The notes beneath the pieces were generated by a model that was given only the letters and a program-made list of their open reading frames with translations, was not told the origin of the DNA and made no database searches. Positions 7,923 to 10,159 of a stretch of 10,159 bases of DNA are shown piece by piece. This DNA comes from Bacteroidetes bacterium UBA955 (GTDB taxonomy: Bacteria > Bacteroidota > Bacteroidia > NS11-12g > UBA955), in the NCBI GenBank assembly GCA_002293105.1, contig DBCP01000107.1, positions 1 to 10,159 of the forward strand, read 5' to 3'. The stretch's first letter is position 1; every line of letters starts with the position of its first letter. Position numbers and translations under genes: made by a program.

Positions 7923-8567
7923 GTGACACATTTGATAGAACCTTTTGTAATGGGTTTGACCGGCTTGTCTGGTGCAGGAAAAACCTATTATGTGGATGCC
8001 TTGAAAGCGGCGTTGGGGGAAAATGTAACCGTAGTGGGATTTGATGATTATTACAAACCCCTTGAAATGCAGCACATAGATGAGCACGGCGAGGCCAATT
8101 ACGATTTGCCATCGGCCTTGTTTTCGGAGCGATTCCATGAGGATTTACTCCAATTGTTGGCTTACAAACCCGTGCTAATCAAGAAATATCAATTTGAAAA
8201 CTATGATGCGCCTGAACAAACAGAAATTGTAAATCCTGCACCCATTTTGTTGGTCGAAGGTCTGTTTGTGATGGATTATGAAGCCGTAGATTCGCTTTTG
8301 AACTACCGAATTTTTGTGGATTGCGATTTGGAATTGTGTTTTAATCGTCGCATTGAACGCGACATCCGGGAACGGGGTATCCCATTGAAGCGCAGTTTGC
8401 ACCAGTGGGAACACCATGTGATGCCGGCATACAACAATCACATTTTGCCACACCGCGAACGCTGCGATTTGGTGATCCAAAACAACGGTCCGGCCGATGA
8501 AAACATCGCCACCATTGTGGAGCACATTCGCACCCATGCCCACCCTTCGGTGTTGGCGTCACTTTAG
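7923..8567 (+). CDS. Uridine kinase-like P-loop kinase
   Basis: The 214-residue protein fits the uridine kinase/phosphoribulokinase family, which phosphorylates nucleosides or related hydroxyl groups with ATP. Visible are the Walker A loop G14-LSGAGKT-21, the FDDYYKP motif (40-46) expected to hold the catalytic and substrate-binding acids, the NYDLPSALFSE segment, K88-Y89-Q90-F91, the LLVEGLFVM Walker B-like strand with E112, and an arginine-rich lid RRIERDIRERG (142-152). Length is typical of uridine kinases. Walker A ends GKTY rather than the usual GKTT, and overall it looks like a divergent relative, so uridine/cytidine as substrate is likely but unproven. The GTG start at 7923 is chosen because it supplies the first beta strand; the ATG at 7950 would begin only four residues before the P-loop. 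It follows the MORN gene by three bases, and its TAG interlocks with the stop of the convergent phosphoesterase gene. Confidence 0.85.
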   Translation: MTHLIEPFVMGLTGLSGAGKTYYVDALKAALGENVTVVGFDDYYKPLEMQHIDEHGEANYDLPSALFSERFHEDLLQLLAYKPVLIKKYQFENYDAPEQTEIVNPAPILLVEGLFVMDYEAVDSLLNYRIFVDCDLELCFNRRIERDIRERGIPLKRSLHQWEHHVMPAYNNHILPHRERCDLVIQNNGPADENIATIVEHIRTHAHPSVLASL

Positions 8568-9070
8568 CCGATTTCGATAATTTCTGAACCCTGAAGTTGG
8601 GTATCGTACACTGCATATGTGGCAAGACCCATGATCCCACCCACTTCGCCCGGATTGATGAGTAAAGCATTGCCAAATTTTTGACGGTGAACTTTGTGGG
8701 AATGCCCAAAACAAACCACATCGTACCAGCCCGTTTTTACCATCGTCTTGGCGTAGAAATGATAGTGGGTGACGCCGAAACGAACACCATCCAGGTGCAG
8801 CAAGCTGTCATCGTCGCCAATATACTCGCCGTACAATTTGATGTTGGGAAATTGCGCTGCAATTTGGGTGAGTTTGAATCGATCGCCATCGTTGTTGCCC
8901 CAAACAGCATGAATGTCTAGTCCGGTAGCGCCCAATTGTTTCATTACGAAGGGGGCACAGAAATCACCACAGCAAATCACGGTTTTGATTCCGCGGGCGA
9001 TGAGTTGGTCAGTCACTTTCTGCAAATTTTTGAGATTGTCGTGTATGTCAGACAGAATGGCAATTTCCAT
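8564..9070 (-). CDS. YfcE/MJ0936-type metallophosphoesterase
   Basis: The 168-residue cytosolic protein is a small calcineurin-like phosphoesterase. The metal-binding motifs appear in order: D8-x-H10-D-N (SDIHDN), G35-D36, G58-N59-N60-D61, H102 in THYH, and G122-H123-S124-H125. YfcE-type enzymes use two metal ions, often Mn2+, and hydrolyse phosphodiesters in vitro; the natural substrate is unknown. Length agrees with the short YfcE class. The frame stays open for 42 more codons upstream, to 9196, but that extension would run into the divergent ferredoxin gene and precede the family's usual M-x-I-x-I-LSDIHDN opening, so the ATG at 9070 is the start. A weak -7-like TAACTTCG reads on this strand at 9095-9102. 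The stop shares bases with the kinase stop of the opposite strand, with no terminator between. Confidence 0.92.
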   Translation of the reverse strand: MEIAILSDIHDNLKNLQKVTDQLIARGIKTVICCGDFCAPFVMKQLGATGLDIHAVWGNNDGDRFKLTQIAAQFPNIKLYGEYIGDDDSLLHLDGVRFGVTHYHFYAKTMVKTGWYDVVCFGHSHKVHRQKFGNALLINPGEVGGIMGLATYAVYDTQLQGSEIIEIG

Positions 9071-9087
9071 GGATTTGTGCGTTAAAA

Positions 9088-9122
9088 TTTGGGTCGAAGT
9101 TACTGAAAGGGTGTTAACTTTG
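9088..9122 (+). promoter_or_regulatory. Promoter of the ferredoxin-C40 peptidase operon
   Basis: TTTG at 9088-9091 and TAACTTTG at 9115-9122 match the Bacteroidota elements with a 23-bp gap, at the long end of the accepted range. The ferredoxin ATG at 9132 is nine bases after the -7 box, so the leader is probably only about five nucleotides. There is no room for a Shine-Dalgarno site in that leader. Confidence 0.55.
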
Positions 9123-9131
9123 TATAGAATT

Positions 9132-9479
9132 ATGGCAATCATCATCACAGAAGAGTGTATTAACTGCGGGGCTTGTGAGCCCGAATGTCCGAACAACGCG
9201 ATCTACGAGGCCGGTGTTGAATGGGCCATTGCGGATGGAACGGAGGTTACGGGAGAGTTTTTATTGGCCAACGGGCAAACGGTGGATGTGAATGAGAAAT
9301 TCGCACCCGTAAGTCAAGAAGTATATTTTATCGTGCCCGACAAATGCACAGAATGCACAGGGTTTCATGAAGAGCCACAGTGCGCTGCGGTTTGTCCGGT
9401 AGACTGTTGTGTCCCTGATCCCGACCACGAAGAGAGTGTGGAGGTTTTGTTGGATCGCAAAGAGCGTTTGCATTTGTAG
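9132..9479 (+). CDS. Dicluster 4Fe-4S ferredoxin
   Basis: This 115-residue soluble protein should carry two [4Fe-4S] clusters and move electrons at low potential between cytosolic oxidoreductases. The first motif is C9-x2-C12-x2-C15-x3-C19-P. The second is C72-x2-C75-x8-C84-x3-C88-P, with an extra Cys pair at C92-C93. The eight-residue gap between C75 and C84 is the widened second motif of Allochromatium-type ferredoxins, and about 50 residues separate the two motifs. The C-terminus is acidic, then basic. The sequence closely follows a ferredoxin form common in Bacteroidota. The frame is open further upstream, to 8913, but the family begins MAIIIT and the promoter lies inside that extension, so the ATG at 9132 is the start. 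The C40 peptidase gene begins two bases after the stop, so the two are co-transcribed. The redox partner is not evident. Confidence 0.95.
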   Translation: MAIIITEECINCGACEPECPNNAIYEAGVEWAIADGTEVTGEFLLANGQTVDVNEKFAPVSQEVYFIVPDKCTECTGFHEEPQCAAVCPVDCCVPDPDHEESVEVLLDRKERLHL

Positions 9480-9481
9480 CT

Positions 9482-10159
9482 ATGAATCAGCGAATTTGCC
9501 TTCAGTCTTGGGCTCCATTGCGATCAATGGGTCATTCAAAGGGCGAAATGGTAAGTTCGTTGCTGTTCGGTGAAACGTGCACGGTGTTGGCTTCTGAAGG
9601 GGAGTGGTTGCATGTGCGGGTAGATCACGATGGGTATTTGGGTTGGATTCCGGATCTATATTTGGGCGATGCGCGACCTTTTCAGGGTCAGTCATGGCAG
9701 GTGGTTCGTGAATTGGGCGCATACTTTTTGGGTGATGATGGCGATGTGATTGCTTTGTCGCCCGGTTCCAAGATTCCTGGCGAGCGTATAATTATTGAAG
9801 GCAGGACCTATTATTTTCGATTAGGAAAATACCTGGTGGCCGGAGCCGCGGCAGCGGCGAAGGTCTTTTTGAATACCCCATACCTTTGGGGAGGTCGCTC
9901 TATCTGGGGAATCGATTGCAGTGGTTTGGTACAAGCCGTGGGCAGGGTGTTGGACATTGCAATGCCTCGGGATGCTTATCAGCAAGCGGCTGAAGGACAG
10001 CCATGCATGTGGGATCAACGCAGGCCCGGTATTTTGGCCTATTTTTCCAATGCCGATGGCAAAGTGGTTCACGTTGGCATTTTGCTGGACGATGATCGGA
10101 TTATCCATGCCTACGGAAAAGTTCGCATCGATCAACTAACACCGCAAGGGATTGTGAAT
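9482..10159 (+). CDS. SH3b-NlpC/P60 (C40) cysteine peptidase, 3' end outside the window
   Basis: The frame stays open from the ATG at 9482 to the window edge: 226 residues are visible and the C-terminus is missing. Residues about 5-62 form a bacterial SH3 domain (LLFGE, GEWLHVR and GYLGWIP segments). A second, SH3-like linker follows (about 70-118). The NlpC/P60 domain starts near 122 with YLWGGR and has the catalytic C146 in GIDCSGL, H197 in VHVGILL and H209 in IIHAYG as the third polar residue. This arrangement resembles the YkfC-type gamma-D-glutamyl-diamino acid endopeptidases that cut peptidoglycan peptides. No signal peptide is present, so it may act in the cytosol on recycled muropeptides rather than on the wall; that is inference. 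It sits two bases after the ferredoxin stop, presumably in one operon, though no functional link is evident. Confidence 0.92.
   Translation, partial: MNQRICLQSWAPLRSMGHSKGEMVSSLLFGETCTVLASEGEWLHVRVDHDGYLGWIPDLYLGDARPFQGQSWQVVRELGAYFLGDDGDVIALSPGSKIPGERIIIEGRTYYFRLGKYLVAGAAAAAKVFLNTPYLWGGRSIWGIDCSGLVQAVGRVLDIAMPRDAYQQAAEGQPCMWDQRRPGILAYFSNADGKVVHVGILLDDDRIIHAYGKVRIDQLTPQGIVN

Noticed and set aside
8913..9131. N-terminal extension of the ferredoxin frame
   Set aside because: It overlaps the phosphoesterase gene on the other strand and contains the promoter; the family starts at the MAIIIT methionine.
9071..9196. N-terminal extension of the phosphoesterase frame
   Set aside because: The added residues have no family match and would cross the divergent promoter into the ferredoxin gene.

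Overview
The window looks like ordinary chromosomal DNA of a member of the Bacteroidota, possibly Flavobacteriales or a relative; I cannot place it more finely. The evidence is the gene content: a lipocalin-like lipoprotein with C77/C103, a cyclophilin-FKBP fusion, a YwqK-type MORN-repeat protein, a 115-residue dicluster ferredoxin and an SH3b-C40 peptidase. Bacteroidota-type promoter boxes (TTTG about 18-23 nt before TAnnTTTG) lie in front of several genes, and starts mostly lack Shine-Dalgarno sequences. There are no mobile elements, tRNAs, rRNAs, CRISPR arrays or phage genes. No gap between genes exceeds 200 bases.

Layout. 1-540: a small exported lipoprotein on + with a strong terminator. 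541-2152: guaB (IMP dehydrogenase) on + with its own promoter and a 10-bp inverted repeat ending on the start codon. 2228-3404: a lipoprotein of the endonuclease/exonuclease/phosphatase fold on +, apparently leaderless. 3448-3486: a terminator shared with the convergent pyrG. 3507-5108: pyrG (CTP synthase) on -, with a repeat/hairpin leader. 5206-5239: terminator of the next minus-strand operon, an MmcQ/YjbR protein followed by a secreted cyclophilin-FKBP fusion (5271-6694, ATGA overlap). 6759-8567: a divergent + pair, a secreted MORN-repeat protein and a uridine-kinase-like P-loop kinase. 8564-9070: a YfcE-type phosphoesterase on -, overlapping the kinase stop tail to tail. 9132-10159: a + pair, a dicluster ferredoxin and an SH3b-C40 cysteine peptidase that runs off the window.

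The genes do not form one pathway. guaB makes XMP for GTP synthesis, pyrG makes CTP, and the kinase probably salvages pyrimidine nucleosides, so nucleotide supply recurs, but in separate transcription units. Several products are exported (two lipoproteins, the isomerase, the MORN protein), while the C40 peptidase has no signal peptide and may act on imported muropeptides. I found no convincing new multi-gene system. The best leads are regulatory: the guaB and pyrG leaders, near-leaderless promoters that redefine starts, and tightly packed divergent and convergent gene junctions.
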